64,000 nucleotides of DNA from Asparagopsis taxiformis (taxonomy: Eukaryota; Rhodophyta; Florideophyceae; Bonnemaisoniales; Bonnemaisoniaceae), in the NCBI GenBank assembly GCA_030407315.1, contig JALQPE010001669.1:53516-117515 (forward strand), given 5' to 3'. Shown here piece after piece: positions 42,954-53,733 of this stretch. Both the position numbers and the translations under genes were made by a program. Position 1 is the stretch's first letter. Each line of letters opens with the position of its first letter. Under the pieces are notes generated by a model, which saw nothing but the letters and a program-made list of their open reading frames with translations, searched no databases and was not told the DNA's origin.

Positions 42954-44858
42954 CTATTTTGCTTGTGTACTCTTCTGTTGCATGTTTGCACAAACAGCAC
43001 AGATTCGCTCATTTGTCTCGCCTCCACTGCATAAGTCATGCACCTTTTTTCGGCACTTTGTGCAAACAGTGAGTAGGCGCTCGGGCCGTTGAGCATCAGG
43101 GTTATTTGCGAGGATACATAACGGTCCTGATGCACATATCACGTACTTTCTCGATGATGGACCATTGGTTGTATTGGGGCGTGATAGTTCCGTAGTTTCT
43201 CTATTTTCGGATGAGATATGTGAGGAATACGCAATATCGTTCTGGTCAGAAAGATTTGTGGCATCTGAGCTCTTCTCAGAGGGATCAGCATCGGTTTCAG
43301 ACTGCTCTAGTCTCTCTTTGCCGAATTCATCTTCTTGGAACTCTTCAGTATCTTCGGTACTGGAGTTGGATCCGAATCGGGAAAGGATACAAATAGTCTC
43401 AGCCTGTGATTCGCCTACTCCCAGTGTCCGAGATCTTGTATTACGAGTGCTCTGTGTTGAATTATTTATGTCCTCCGCGCACCTCAGTAAACGATTCCTA
43501 GCCAATCTGAAACAATCGCTGCTCTGCTCCACAAGTGTGCAAGACCTTCTTGTGGCGAGGCAGGCAATTCCAGTTGTCATTGTACCTGCATACGTGTCCA
43601 ACACATTCCCATCCTCCGGAGCGAATGTAGTCATAATCTCTGCCAAAAGGAATGGATTCTTCTCTTCGACACGCACTCTAGCTCGGCTGTTTGGGTATGT
43701 GAGCTTGTTCCTAACTATAGGAATGTTATCGATAACATTGAATTTTCGTTTGTGGGATACTCGAAGCAGACAGTATTGAGATTGGAGATTTGCTTTGAAA
43801 CCAGATGGGTGTTGCCCGGCACATCTACCAACTAGTGCAAATTCCACGGCATTCTGTGGGAATGTGTTATTTCTTGTACGTTGGAGTCCGGAACTCTCTT
43901 TGACAAATGTCAGTGGATGTTGCATCATTGAAATATCTGTTGTCCGGAATGCATTGAACCATCTTGGCAGTAAATGAAATGATGAAAATATCACGACATA
44001 TCCGCCCGGCTTAACCATTCTTCTCGTGAACTGTACAAATGACTCCATCTCAGCATCGTCTATGTAATCACTGTACTCAGACCCTGTATGAGAGGCATTT
44101 GGTTTCACCATATATGGAGGATCCGTTAGCACGAGGTCGAACGTTTGCTCTTCAGATACAACAGTGTTGCGATAGTGCTGCCAGGACATTTGGTAGCATC
44201 TTATATTGTATGATTCAAGCAGAAAAATCTCATTTGAGTCCTTTGTTCCTGTACTAGTATCCAATCTTTCGGATGTTTGAGTGTGAGGTACTGAAACTGA
44301 GTTTGCCTTGGACTGCTGAGAGGAAATTTTTTTCTTACCAATATCCTGCTCGCCGATGGAGGTGGATGATTGTTTGCCAGTCTGGATGCTAGAGTCATCT
44401 GCATTTAAAGTTTCCGAATCTTCTGCATCTTCGTCTGAAGCACTAGGTGCACACTTCGGGCCTGGTTCCTGTGGTTCCTGAGTCTCGGCAGGGTTTTGAT
44501 GCAGTGAAGGTTCTGATGAGTTGAGTTCATTACCTGATTCGATGTTTCCCTGAGGATCGCATTTTTCTCGGAGAACACGGCTTTGTGTATCCATATACTT
44601 CTTCATCATCCAATCGAACTGAGATGGACATGCACTCTTGAATACCTTGAGCAATGAAGGAAGTATGTCAATGTCATTTCCAGCGTTACTGAGTACCTCT
44701 TCATCGAGAACAAACGTACGAAGAAGATTTTTCTGAATTACTTCCAGGTCTTTCGGCCATACATCGGAACCCAGGAAGCGTTGAAACTTCTCGGCCTCAA
44801 GACGAGCAGCTGGTAAAGGTAAGAAGCGAAGTTTGAAGTCGGGTAAATTGCTCAGCAA
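42954..44858 (-). CDS. DPPY-type N6-adenine DNA methyltransferase with C-terminal Cys-rich finger
   Basis: A frame of about 634 codons. An N-terminal region and a long Ser/Glu/Gln-rich linker precede a permuted adenine methyltransferase: VLTDPPYMV near residue 247, MVKPGGYVVIFSSFH, then LDTYAGTMTTGIACLA near 423. The C-terminus has a zinc-binding pattern (CTKCRKKVHDLC and ICAVC), similar to a degenerate PHD or ribbon finger. The frame has no ATG at its start (TTG at 44858, in-frame stop about 60 bp upstream); the first Met is near residue 84 (FDWMMKKYM). An upstream exon, a non-ATG start or 5' truncation are all possible. It lacks the ParB-like domain found in the related protein at 7711-11198. 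A TATA box lies about 75 bp upstream. The expected product is 6mA in DNA; the specificity is unknown. Confidence 0.75.
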   Translation of the reverse strand: MLSNLPDFKLRFLPLPAARLEAEKFQRFLGSDVWPKDLEVIQKNLLRTFVLDEEVLSNAGNDIDILPSLLKVFKSACPSQFDWMMKKYMDTQSRVLREKCDPQGNIESGNELNSSEPSLHQNPAETQEPQEPGPKCAPSASDEDAEDSETLNADDSSIQTGKQSSTSIGEQDIGKKKISSQQSKANSVSVPHTQTSERLDTSTGTKDSNEIFLLESYNIRCYQMSWQHYRNTVVSEEQTFDLVLTDPPYMVKPNASHTGSEYSDYIDDAEMESFVQFTRRMVKPGGYVVIFSSFHLLPRWFNAFRTTDISMMQHPLTFVKESSGLQRTRNNTFPQNAVEFALVGRCAGQHPSGFKANLQSQYCLLRVSHKRKFNVIDNIPIVRNKLTYPNSRARVRVEEKNPFLLAEIMTTFAPEDGNVLDTYAGTMTTGIACLATRRSCTLVEQSSDCFRLARNRLLRCAEDINNSTQSTRNTRSRTLGVGESQAETICILSRFGSNSSTEDTEEFQEDEFGKERLEQSETDADPSEKSSDATNLSDQNDIAYSSHISSENRETTELSRPNTTNGPSSRKYVICASGPLCILANNPDAQRPERLLTVCTKCRKKVHDLCSGGETNERICAVCANMQQKSTQAK

Positions 44859-44924
44859 AGGTCTGTACGGCTGTGAGCAGCTCTCAGGAGTATTTTACCT
44901 CACGTGGTCTCTGTTCAGGTTATA

Positions 44925-44950
44925 CCCTGTATATATATAGGTAGCCTAGT
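44925..44950 (-). promoter_or_regulatory. TATA box upstream of the methyltransferase
   Basis: CCTATATATATACAGGG on the minus strand, about 75 bp upstream of the frame start and kept in the left arm (about 6981). It supports transcription separate from the B gene that ends at 45257. Confidence 0.5.
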
Positions 44951-45256
44951 GTAGGTGGGAAGATAGACGAAAATTCTACAAATAATTTATCACAGTGACG
45001 GCTCTCGTAGTCGAAATCTGCGCGTTGTCAAGGGTTGAAACTAGTCTCCCCCTACGGCCTAGCTAGTAAAATCATATAACGTTGTAGACTAATATTAAAA
45101 AGTAGCAAGCAATCTGCTGAGTAGCACTAAACTATGAGATGAAGGACAGATGTATAGATGAGAACTGAAAAATGGGCTAAGGTAACAATGTTGAGATAAG
45201 AAAGACAGAACTTTATAGCAGGGAACAGTAGTATAGGTTTTAATACTTCTGATATG

Positions 45257-48200
45257 CTATCTATTGCTCCTATCGTACTTGTAATATTCGACGGTGTGGA
45301 TGTGGTCCGTGAGGACGTCCTTCTCCGTCTTCAAGTAGATGTGGCCGCGCGTGGGCAGGCCATAGACTAACTTCTCGCCTGCAGGAAGATCTCCTCGGCT
45401 GAAGCCGACCCCGTAATGGTAAAGGTCACCGCGACCAACCAATACGGAATAGGGTGGCACCCAAAAGATGAGAGGGGGAACCTTCCACATATCGGCGCCC
45501 GGACTGGCCAGGCATACATGACTATAAGGGGCAACTACTATAGAGAACCCATCGGCTCCGCTCGACATCATGAAATATGATGGAGACGTGGTAGGACTTC
45601 CAACACTATTCGTCGCTACCTTGAAGTCCGTGTGCCCATCCTGGTCCGCGGCCCCATCTGCTGTAAGAAGCAGCCGCAATCCTGTCTTCGGGAAGAAGAC
45701 AGGATCCTCACCCTCCATTCCCAACTTCAAGAACTCCGCACAAACACCAAGAGCAAGCTCTGCCACCAACTTGTTCTTGTACATCTCCAAATTCCCCTCC
45801 TCCAACTTGTCGCACAACTCACGCCGCGGCAGAGAGAGGCGCCCACGACCACCATCGATGCGGTCCTTCGCATCACCCACGTTGTGGATGAACTGCCACG
45901 GCGAAGGATCGAAGCCGGGCTTTGCGAAAGCTGGCGGCTCGTCCTGTGGCTCCCTGTCGTCATCGTTAGAATCAGACTGCTGGGAGGGTTTTTCAACCTC
46001 CTCAACCAGCGGGAACTGCCTAGCGAAGTGACCGAACAACTCATGCGTCGCATTACCAGCCGTGGACGATGCCAACAGGCCTTCCATAACAATAACCCCC
46101 AAGTTTTCCAACAATGCCTTCTTCACCGCAAAGTACCTGTCCACCACCGTATCCTCAGCACCCGGCGATGCAGCTGCCTGGAATGCTGCCGCCCTCATTT
46201 CCGCCCGAACCGTCTCCACCGTCGTACTTTCCATATAGTACTTCATCCGGCTGCCAGACGCAATTGCGCTGGGGAGAACGGCGGCCACATTCTCATCGAC
46301 GATACTGTCGGGAATGGGATTCTCCTGGGCGTCGTCGAACTGGAGAACCGGCTCCCGAGAGCGACCTCGGGAAGCCGACTTGGATTTCTTTGACGACGAC
46401 TTTGATGAAGTCTCACCGAGCCTTCTCTTTTTGGTAGAAGGCTCGGGCGTCGCAGAAGCGGCTTCCAAGTTACGCTTCCCGAGGATGGAGTTTTCACCCG
46501 CATCCTCGGGGGCGCTCTCCAGCTCGACGACCTCCACAGCACCACCCGCCGTTCCACCACGACCGGAACGACTCGCTTGCAGGCGGGTACTCCTTCTGGG
46601 CATCACTTTCCTCCCAGAAGTTTCCACTCCGGGCGGTGCAGAATCACTGACTTCAATGACATCTTCGTCAGGATCTGCACCGCCCTTCGCACTGCTGCCC
46701 TCGACCACATTCTCGGGAGTAGGGCCCTCCGTCGAAATCCTCGCAACCGTCTTCTGTCCAACCCCACCGGATGGTGAAGGGACGAAGCTGTCATCGCTGG
46801 AGCTTCCCGAACTGCTAGCAGATGCAGAACGGGAAGCTTCGACAGCGGGGGCCGGAGCAGCAGGGTGCTGCTCGGCAGCCGGAGTCGCAGGCTCAGGCTG
46901 CGAAGCCGGTGAGACCTGCTCCTGCGCGGCTTGGACAGGACGGTTGGGGGTACCAGTCCCGGCGTGGGAAACTGGACCAGACTGTTCACTGCCAGCCTGG
47001 GGACCACGCGCAGTCGGCTTGACCGGGGTCACCGCAGGGGAGGATGCCGACACGGCAGGGGTAGTGAGAGGAAGAGGGGCAGCCTCGGAATCGCTGGAAG
47101 ATTCCAGTTGAGGTGGTGGGGGCAAAGGAATGGGGGATGAAGGGATGGGCAAGGAATTGGAAGAGGAAGGGATGGGGGCATCATCACCACATGTGGCTGG
47201 GAGCGCAGCATGTGGGATGTCTGGGTACATCGCGTGAAAGCGTTTCCGCATTTGCATGTCGCGGTACCCAGTGACGCGCAGGAGCATTTTCCTGGCGTCC
47301 TTCCCGAAGACAGACTTCTTACGGGGAAAAATATTTTCGTAACTGTAACCATCGGGGGGGCCTTCCTTGGGACGGAAGTCTGCCCAGCACCCCTTCTTGG
47401 GGACCATCTGAGCAAGAACTTCGACAACGCGCGAGCGAATGTCGAAGCTCTTGCTCGGGTCACCCCGGCTGGGAATTGACCCATCCAGCATCCTCAACAC
47501 ATCCGACACGTTCCAGTACTCGGCCACCTCCTTCACGTACCCGAAGATTTCCAACAAACCAGCAATCCATTCCTGCCCAATGGTACCAACCGAGTACGGT
47601 TTCAGCCCGGCCGACCGACGGCTACAAGTGTAGCGCGCCGTCATCTCCAGGATGAAACACTTCTGCACATCCGGAGCACTCCTGAACGACCCATTGAACA
47701 ACAAGTTCACCGTACAACCAGCCAGATCCTCGGTCGAAGAGAACTGCACGAACTCCGGCCTGTTCGGGATGCTCGACCAGTACTTGAAAGCAGGGCTTTC
47801 AATGGTCTTGAACCCTCGCGCGATCGAGACGTAGCGCATGAGCTGTCTCGGACGAATCCAGCTCAGCGCTTTCCGTTCTTTTATGTATTGAACGGTCGGC
47901 TCGATCTTCTTCTTTCCCAGGCGGTGGATATTGATGAACTCCATCACAGAGCACACATTGTCAGCAACTGTTACCTCGCTGACATTGTGGGTGTGGAAGT
48001 TCATCAGCCGTGAAAGCGGGAGTACTTCTTCGGAGCAGAAGACATCCCGGCCAAGCCGAGTCGGTGGGAGGAGAAAGTCGACTGGAATAGTTCCAAATCG
48101 ACGGTAGATGTCAGACTTGACAAACTCCTCCCACTCTGGACTGTCCTTCGCAGGAGCAGGTCCAGCCGACTCGAGAATGGCCTTCAACGCGGTCACTCGG

Positions 48201-48903
48201 TGAGATCCATCGACATATTGCAGTCGTACTTTTGCATTGGAATCAATCACCTCGCAGACGGACACGCGTGAAGCAATCACGGAAAATCCCTGAGTGAGAA
48301 ACGTTTTCTTCAACTCATCAACGCGATGCGGCCTGACCACCCTGGACACGACTGCCGGAGGAGAAACATCCAGGGGGAAATGAAGACTGGAATGTTTCGG
48401 CAGCTCTCCGGACTTATGTCGTAGTCCACATCCACCGGGATGGGCACTGTGCCAGGGTAGGCCAGCCTGGTGCTGCGGAGAGGCTTGTTCGGTACGATGT
48501 CACGAGCGTTGTGATCATCGACCTTCTCCGCATCCTCTGCCAAGTCGCTGCCGGACGCGATGATCATGTCCGGAGCAGGCGAGCTAGGCAGAGGAGCACC
48601 AGATCCCTCGACGGCTGGCGCCGCTTCGGCAGATTGAGCCGGAAGCGGAGTTGCGGGAACGCCAGCGTCGATTGTCGGGACAACCGCGGGATCGGAAGCG
48701 GAAGGGGGGGAGGGGACGGGCTTAGGTGCTGGGCTGAGCTGGGTCAGCGCTGCAGCAGCTTCGCAAACGTCCATGGGGACAGGGGGGGCCAGAGAAGGAG
48801 AAGGAGAGGGAGAAGGAGAGGGAGAAGGAGTGGGAGAATCGTTGTCACGGCGGCTGGCAGAGCGCACCTGGCGGTCGAAAGCGTTGGGGGATTGTTGAGC
48901 CAT
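45257..48903 (-). CDS. ParB-like/2OG-Fe(II) dioxygenase B, copy 2 (one frameshift)
   Basis: ATG at 48903 (MAQQSPNAF). A single 1-bp loss near 48375, in a C-run (ISP then WMF instead of LDV), splits it into a 190-codon frame and a frame of about 1030 codons. Copies 1 and 3 are intact at that base. The repaired length is 1215 residues. Order: Pro/Ser-rich N-terminus; ParB-like domain with VDGSHRVTAL near residue 232; helical domain (DNVCSVMEFINI, RPRQLMRYVSIARGF) resembling the ParB middle region; long Ser/Pro/acidic linker with KKRR patches; dioxygenase with DGHTDF near 1089, PPYSVLVGRGDLYHYG near 1161, and a late Arg. It is paralogous to A. Predicted use: binding of specific DNA by the ParB part and oxidation of a base by the dioxygenase, both inferred. 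The frameshift may be a sequencing error. Confidence 0.8.
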
Positions 48904-49109
48904 TGCTTTGGTGAGTGATTGACAAACGAAGAGTGAAAGATTGAGAAAGAGAGAAGAAGATCTGAACAAGCTGTTTTGCTGCGTAAGCTGAGTAAGATAG
49001 GCGAAACTTAGAGATCTGACATATTCCTATTAGTATACACCCTGGTAATGATATTCAGCGGTTGACCAATCCGAACCTTCCACATCACTTTTCGTTGTAC
49101 GACAATTAC

Positions 49110-49430
49110 AGCTCAGGCAGTTTACCAAGGATCCTTACAGCAAAGCCATCGTTACGATGACTTTGCTGTAAGGAAACGTTTCATTACAGAGGCCAGGAAT
49201 TTTTTTACCGGGTAAAGAAATCATGGCCACTGTAATGTTTTGTTTCCTGACAGCAAAGTCATCGTTACGATGACTTTGCTGTAAGAAAACGTTTTCATTA
49301 CAGCGGCCAGGAATTTTTTTACCGGGTAAAGAAATCATGGCCACTGTAATGAAACCTTTCCTTACAGCAAAGTCATCGTAACGATGACTTTGCTGTAAGC
49401 ATCCCTGGTAAACTGCTCCATCTGTAAGCC
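49110..49430. repeat. Palindromic repeat cluster, three cores
   Basis: Cores at about 49134-49172, 49250-49286 and 49362-49400 alternate with two TTTTTTACCGGGTAAAG palindromes. Outer inverted repeats are GGCAGTTTACCAAGGATCC and GCATCCCTGGTAAACTGC. The left arm has a single core here. Confidence 0.85.
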
Positions 49431-49439
49431 GTTGGTCTC

Positions 49440-49966
49440 AACCCTCGCTCTCGTTTCTGTTGTCCTCCATCATCTCCACCTACCTTCCCCCTACACACCA
49501 CCTCTCTAATGTCACTCTGCCCACCCTTTGGTGCATGAAATATTTTCTTACCACTGCCATAGTCTACACATACTGCTGCCTTCATACCTCTGCATGCCTA
49601 CCCTTCAATCTTTCTTCCATCTTTCTCTACCGTGCTAGGCTTAGACCATGCTCTGTGCACATCTGACTTACTTAATATCATTGTATAGTTAGAAACTAGA
49701 ATAATAATTACATCACTAGAGTACACTGCAAATGTTAGTAACTATGGTTGGTGTGGTACACAACACCCTACCTCCTTCATGAGTAAACTTTGCGCACAGA
49801 ACCGTTCAATACCAGGTAGTGCAGCCAGCGCAAACCAGGCTTGCACGACGCAGAGTGCTCCCCAGAGCCGTCAACAGTCGTCCAAACCATCGTTGTACGA
49901 TGTTCCCGGCTCCACACTTCCCTTCTCACCCTTCCCAGGGTGGGAGACGGACGAAACTCCCAACCG
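49440..49966. other. A-B spacer, noncoding
   Basis: CT-rich segment and CAGAGTGCTCCCC segment of the 0.9-kb unit described at 22.4-25.5 kb. No gene. Confidence 0.6.
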
Positions 49967-50255
49967 CTTACAGCCGAAGCCGTTTACCCGGGATGCTTAC
50001 AGCAAAGTCATCGTTACGATGACTTTGCTGTAAGGAAAGGTTTGATTACAGTGGTGAGAAAATTTTACCGGGTAAAAAATCAGCAAGAATTTTTTACCCG
50101 GTAAAAAATTGTGGCCGCTGTAATGATTTGATTTCTTACAGCAAAGTCATCGTTACGATGACTTTGCTGTAAGAAATCAAATCATTACAGCAAAGTCATC
50201 GTAACGATGACTTTGCTGTCAGCACCCCAGCGAAACTGCATCATCTGTAAGCCTT
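49967..50255. repeat. Palindromic repeat cluster, three cores
   Basis: Cores at about 49997-50035, 50134-50173 and 50187-50221 with two TTTACCGGGTAAAA-type palindromes. One more core than the left arm (1943-2185). Confidence 0.85.
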
Positions 50256-50472
50256 CCTCACCTCAATGTTGTAACCAAAGACGACTGCGATATTACCTTG
50301 TTCTATTCTAGTAGTGCCCACCATAGTTTCCTCCCCTTCTCATATTAAATTGAGTATTGTATATCTCCCGACCCGTCTACATACGCAAACGTCATGTACT
50401 AGCCTAACTTTCATCGTTTACTTGAAGGCGGCCTTGATGCCTGCCATAGAATGCTATTAAGAACTAATTTCA

Positions 50473-53400
50473 TCAGATATCTAAACGCTCCCAGTAGTTG
50501 ACATTGAAGGGAGGCTGTAGCAACTTCTCCCTGGAAGTTCGCAGTGATAGATGGGACCGGATAGGATGCTGGTACCTCACCGAAGAACGACCCTCCGCGA
50601 ATCCCATTCCTCCGTGATACACGTCCGTTCGGCATACAAGCAGGGAATACGGTGGGATGCGCACGTTCGTCACTGGCACGCGGTACTTGTCTTTCGCTGG
50701 ATGACTTAGGCACACATGGCTGAACTTGGCGATACGAATGATGAACCCATCCGCACCAGCAGCCATCATGAAATATGATGGCGAGTTGAGAGGACCAGTT
50801 CCAGTTCCCTCACGGACGGGAACATCGGTATGCATAAGTTGCTCCTGACTACCTTCTGCGGTCAAAATCAGACGAAGACCCGTTTCTGGAAAGACCACCG
50901 CTTCTTCTCTTCCAAACCCGAGCTTCAGGTTCTCCGCACAAATCGCCTTACCTAGCTCCAGAATCAGCTTGTTCCTGTACTGCCGCGCGCTTTCTTGCTC
51001 AAGGTCATCGCAGATGCTTTTCCGGTCCGTCTTGAATACACCAGTGCTGTCTTTCGGTCGAAGTGGTTTCCACGGGTTCTTCTGACTTGCACTTGAGCCA
51101 CTTGTAGTACCTTGGAATGTGCTGGCCATCTGTGTGAATAACTCGTGCGTAGCTGCTCCCACTGTAGTAGAAGAGAAAATGTCTTGCAACACCACGTAAC
51201 CAAGCTCGTCGATCATTCTTCTCTGGTAGCTGAAGTATTGTTGGCTTTCACAAGAACCGAGGGGACATACCAAAGTAGAGTAGCCTGCAGCTGCTTCCAT
51301 TATCTCCGTCCGGATTGTATCAATGTCTTCTTCTGTGATATAATACTTCATTCTCGAGTTGGAAGGAACGCATAAAGGCAGCTTCTCAGGTATGTCCTCT
51401 GCGAATGTGCGGTCTGGAAGGGAGTTTTCTTGCTCGTCAGTGAAGAGTGGTGCTTCTTCTCCAGTCGTTCGTTTTCTTGCATTGACTCTACTCTTCTTTT
51501 CCCGGGGAGGCCCAATCTCAATGTTGTCATCCGGCGTATTGGGCTCAGAAAACTTCGCGCTAGTATCTTCCCTTCTTCGCTTCTTATGCAACCTGGACTC
51601 GTTTTCATCGCCGCTTCCACCAGAACTCCTGCTTCTTCCCGAATTCTCCTTGTCCACTTCGGCCGGGCTAGTGCTGTAAGTTTCTGGTGTCCTGATTCGA
51701 AGTTTCAATATCACAGAGCGGTTCTGCGCATCTCCAGCTTGTTGTCCAGGCGTGTCTATGTCCATGCGACCACTATTGTCCAAGTTGATATCCAGACTTT
51801 GCGTATCGCCGCTTTGTTTCCTTCCCTGAGGAAGATCTTCTCTGACAATCCTTCCCGGCGAATTATCCCTGGCACGACTTTCCCGCTCTGCCCTTGAAGC
51901 TGAAAGACGTTCCTGTTCTTTTTGGAGAACAGCAAGACGTTCTGCTTCCCTCTTCTCAGCTGCTGCAAGACGCGTGGCAGGACGTTCCTGTCCTCCCTCT
52001 TTTGCTGCGGCAGGACGGTCTTCTGCTTCTTTCGGGGTGCTCAGAGGTGCCTCTTCTATTGCTTTCGTCGCGACAGCAGGAATCACTTCTTCAGCCACCA
52101 CATTTGGAGTAATTTCCTGTTCTTCCTCCACAACAGCAGAAACTTCCTGCTCTGCTTGGGCTTCGGCAGATACTCCTTCTTCTGCTTGAACAGGACCAGA
52201 AGTTTCCACAGTTTCCTTCTCTGTAGAATTATTTCCCTGTTCTGCGGCAGTAGGTGCTTCTTCGTCTTCTGCTTTGGCGCCATCAACAAGTGCTTTTTCT
52301 ATTTCTCCGGGGGTCATGCGATTCCGTTCCCTCTCCTCCTCCGCTTTCGTCTCCTGCATTGCCTTTGTCCCGGTAGCATATTCCAGTTTGTCGTAAAAAC
52401 TGTTTGTAAACATCCCGTTCTTGGTTCTCAGACTGCTACTGTCTACCACGTCGTCATGAAAGTCGACAAGGACGAATACAATGCGCTCTCCAATGCGATG
52501 ATCATTATCCCCGACCTCCTTCGCGTTTTCTGCTGCCAAATCCGTTCGCACGAATTCCTCCATCGTTGCAGAGTTCAACCACTTGCGGACGACCTCTGCC
52601 ATATCATAGATGGCCAACAGAGCCAGTAGCCAAGTGCGCATCGTGAACGGACTTCCGCTTCCGATATTTCTGACAAGTCCTCTCTTCCTCCTCATCCTTG
52701 TCCACGACGCTGTCATCTCGAGCACAAACCACTGGAACCACTCCTTATCGCGCGTCCCGCGTCCGTCCGTGCCATTGCGGAATATTGCGTTATTGACAAG
52801 ATCGAGCACGCACCCGTACATATCGGCAGAGTCAATTCGAGAAAAGTCCGGATCTCTTCCCTCGGTTCTTGCATCCTCGATTTCTCTGTTCCTATCCAAA
52901 GCATTGTAAACGCTAGGGATAGAGCTCCAGTACACGAAAGCAACGCTGTCTGTGCGATTGAACCCCTTCGCAATGTTGATGTACTGCCTATACGAGTTCT
53001 CCGAACGGTTCCTGTCGGACGGCAGAATATAGCTCACTTCTTTCAGAATAGGAATAAGCCGGACAACAGGAAGATCCATCTGGTTGGAAAACCTGAGAAA
53101 CTCTATGACCGCACACACATTGTCGGCAATGCTCACAGAAGCGACATCGTGAGTTTGTATATTGGCTTCGAGAGACAGTTTCAGAACCTCCAGCGCATCG
53201 AAAATTAGACGCCCGTTCGGCGCAATCAACTGTTGTACCCAAACCAATTCCAAGGAATCCCTGTTCTTTCCTGAGTACTTCTCCAGGCATAGTTGCAGAG
53301 CAGCTATGCGATGAGAGCCATCGATGCAGTAAAACTCGTCTCCTTCGTTATCTTCCATTTTGCAGACTGTAATCATAGTTCCAGTGGTAGAGAAACCTCT

Positions 53401-53733
53401 ATCCATGAAAATGCTGGCCAGTTCGTTTACACGACCCGGTCGCACCAAACGGGAGGTCACTGTCGGAAATTTCACTTTGCGAGGATCAACTTGCACTTTA
53501 GAAGAGCTGTACTGAGCAATAGTGATGCTTTTCTCTTCAGCAGAAGGAGAATTGCTCTTCTCCGCTGTAGTATTCATGATACTATTGTCTCCCATTGTAA
53601 TCCCTGCAATCTCAGTTCGTTCAATCGGTTCTCTGTTCAAATGTTGTGTAGACGATGAAATCCACAATTGTGGTACCTCCGAGTGCGCTTCCCGTCTCTC
53701 AGCTTCCTCTCTTATACTGTCCGGACAAGACAT
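50473..53733 (-). CDS. ParB-like/2OG-Fe(II) dioxygenase A, full-length copy
   Basis: 1086 residues with no break. ATG at 53733; a second Met at 53595 (MGDNSIMNTT) is an alternative start. The ParB-like domain spans about 85-200 with CIDGSHRIAALQLCL near 136. A helical region follows (SIADNVCAVIEFLRF, YRQYINIAKGF, VYWSSIPS), matching B in sequence. Next come an Ala/Glu/Gln-rich linker with RLAVLQKEQERL and a KKRRRED patch, then the dioxygenase (FPETGLRLILTAEG; HTD near 968; YHGGMGF near 1038; VRYQHP). It lies downstream of the transposase in the same orientation with about 1.2 kb between them. This is the most intact dioxygenase in the window and the best one to represent the family. Substrate assignment (modified DNA base) is inference. 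Confidence 0.85.
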   Translation of the reverse strand: MSCPDSIREEAERREAHSEVPQLWISSSTQHLNREPIERTEIAGITMGDNSIMNTTAEKSNSPSAEEKSITIAQYSSSKVQVDPRKVKFPTVTSRLVRPGRVNELASIFMDRGFSTTGTMITVCKMEDNEGDEFYCIDGSHRIAALQLCLEKYSGKNRDSLELVWVQQLIAPNGRLIFDALEVLKLSLEANIQTHDVASVSIADNVCAVIEFLRFSNQMDLPVVRLIPILKEVSYILPSDRNRSENSYRQYINIAKGFNRTDSVAFVYWSSIPSVYNALDRNREIEDARTEGRDPDFSRIDSADMYGCVLDLVNNAIFRNGTDGRGTRDKEWFQWFVLEMTASWTRMRRKRGLVRNIGSGSPFTMRTWLLALLAIYDMAEVVRKWLNSATMEEFVRTDLAAENAKEVGDNDHRIGERIVFVLVDFHDDVVDSSSLRTKNGMFTNSFYDKLEYATGTKAMQETKAEEERERNRMTPGEIEKALVDGAKAEDEEAPTAAEQGNNSTEKETVETSGPVQAEEGVSAEAQAEQEVSAVVEEEQEITPNVVAEEVIPAVATKAIEEAPLSTPKEAEDRPAAAKEGGQERPATRLAAAEKREAERLAVLQKEQERLSASRAERESRARDNSPGRIVREDLPQGRKQSGDTQSLDINLDNSGRMDIDTPGQQAGDAQNRSVILKLRIRTPETYSTSPAEVDKENSGRSRSSGGSGDENESRLHKKRRREDTSAKFSEPNTPDDNIEIGPPREKKSRVNARKRTTGEEAPLFTDEQENSLPDRTFAEDIPEKLPLCVPSNSRMKYYITEEDIDTIRTEIMEAAAGYSTLVCPLGSCESQQYFSYQRRMIDELGYVVLQDIFSSTTVGAATHELFTQMASTFQGTTSGSSASQKNPWKPLRPKDSTGVFKTDRKSICDDLEQESARQYRNKLILELGKAICAENLKLGFGREEAVVFPETGLRLILTAEGSQEQLMHTDVPVREGTGTGPLNSPSYFMMAAGADGFIIRIAKFSHVCLSHPAKDKYRVPVTNVRIPPYSLLVCRTDVYHGGMGFAEGRSSVRYQHPIRSHLSLRTSREKLLQPPFNVNYWERLDI

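Larger units (their letters stand above)
44815..52197. repeat. Right arm of the large inverted duplication (partner 1-7110)
   Basis: It carries the same gene order in reverse orientation and retains the neighbouring methyltransferase and full A gene that the left arm lacks or that lie beyond the window. It has more palindromic repeat units in the A-B spacer than the left arm. Confidence 0.85.
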
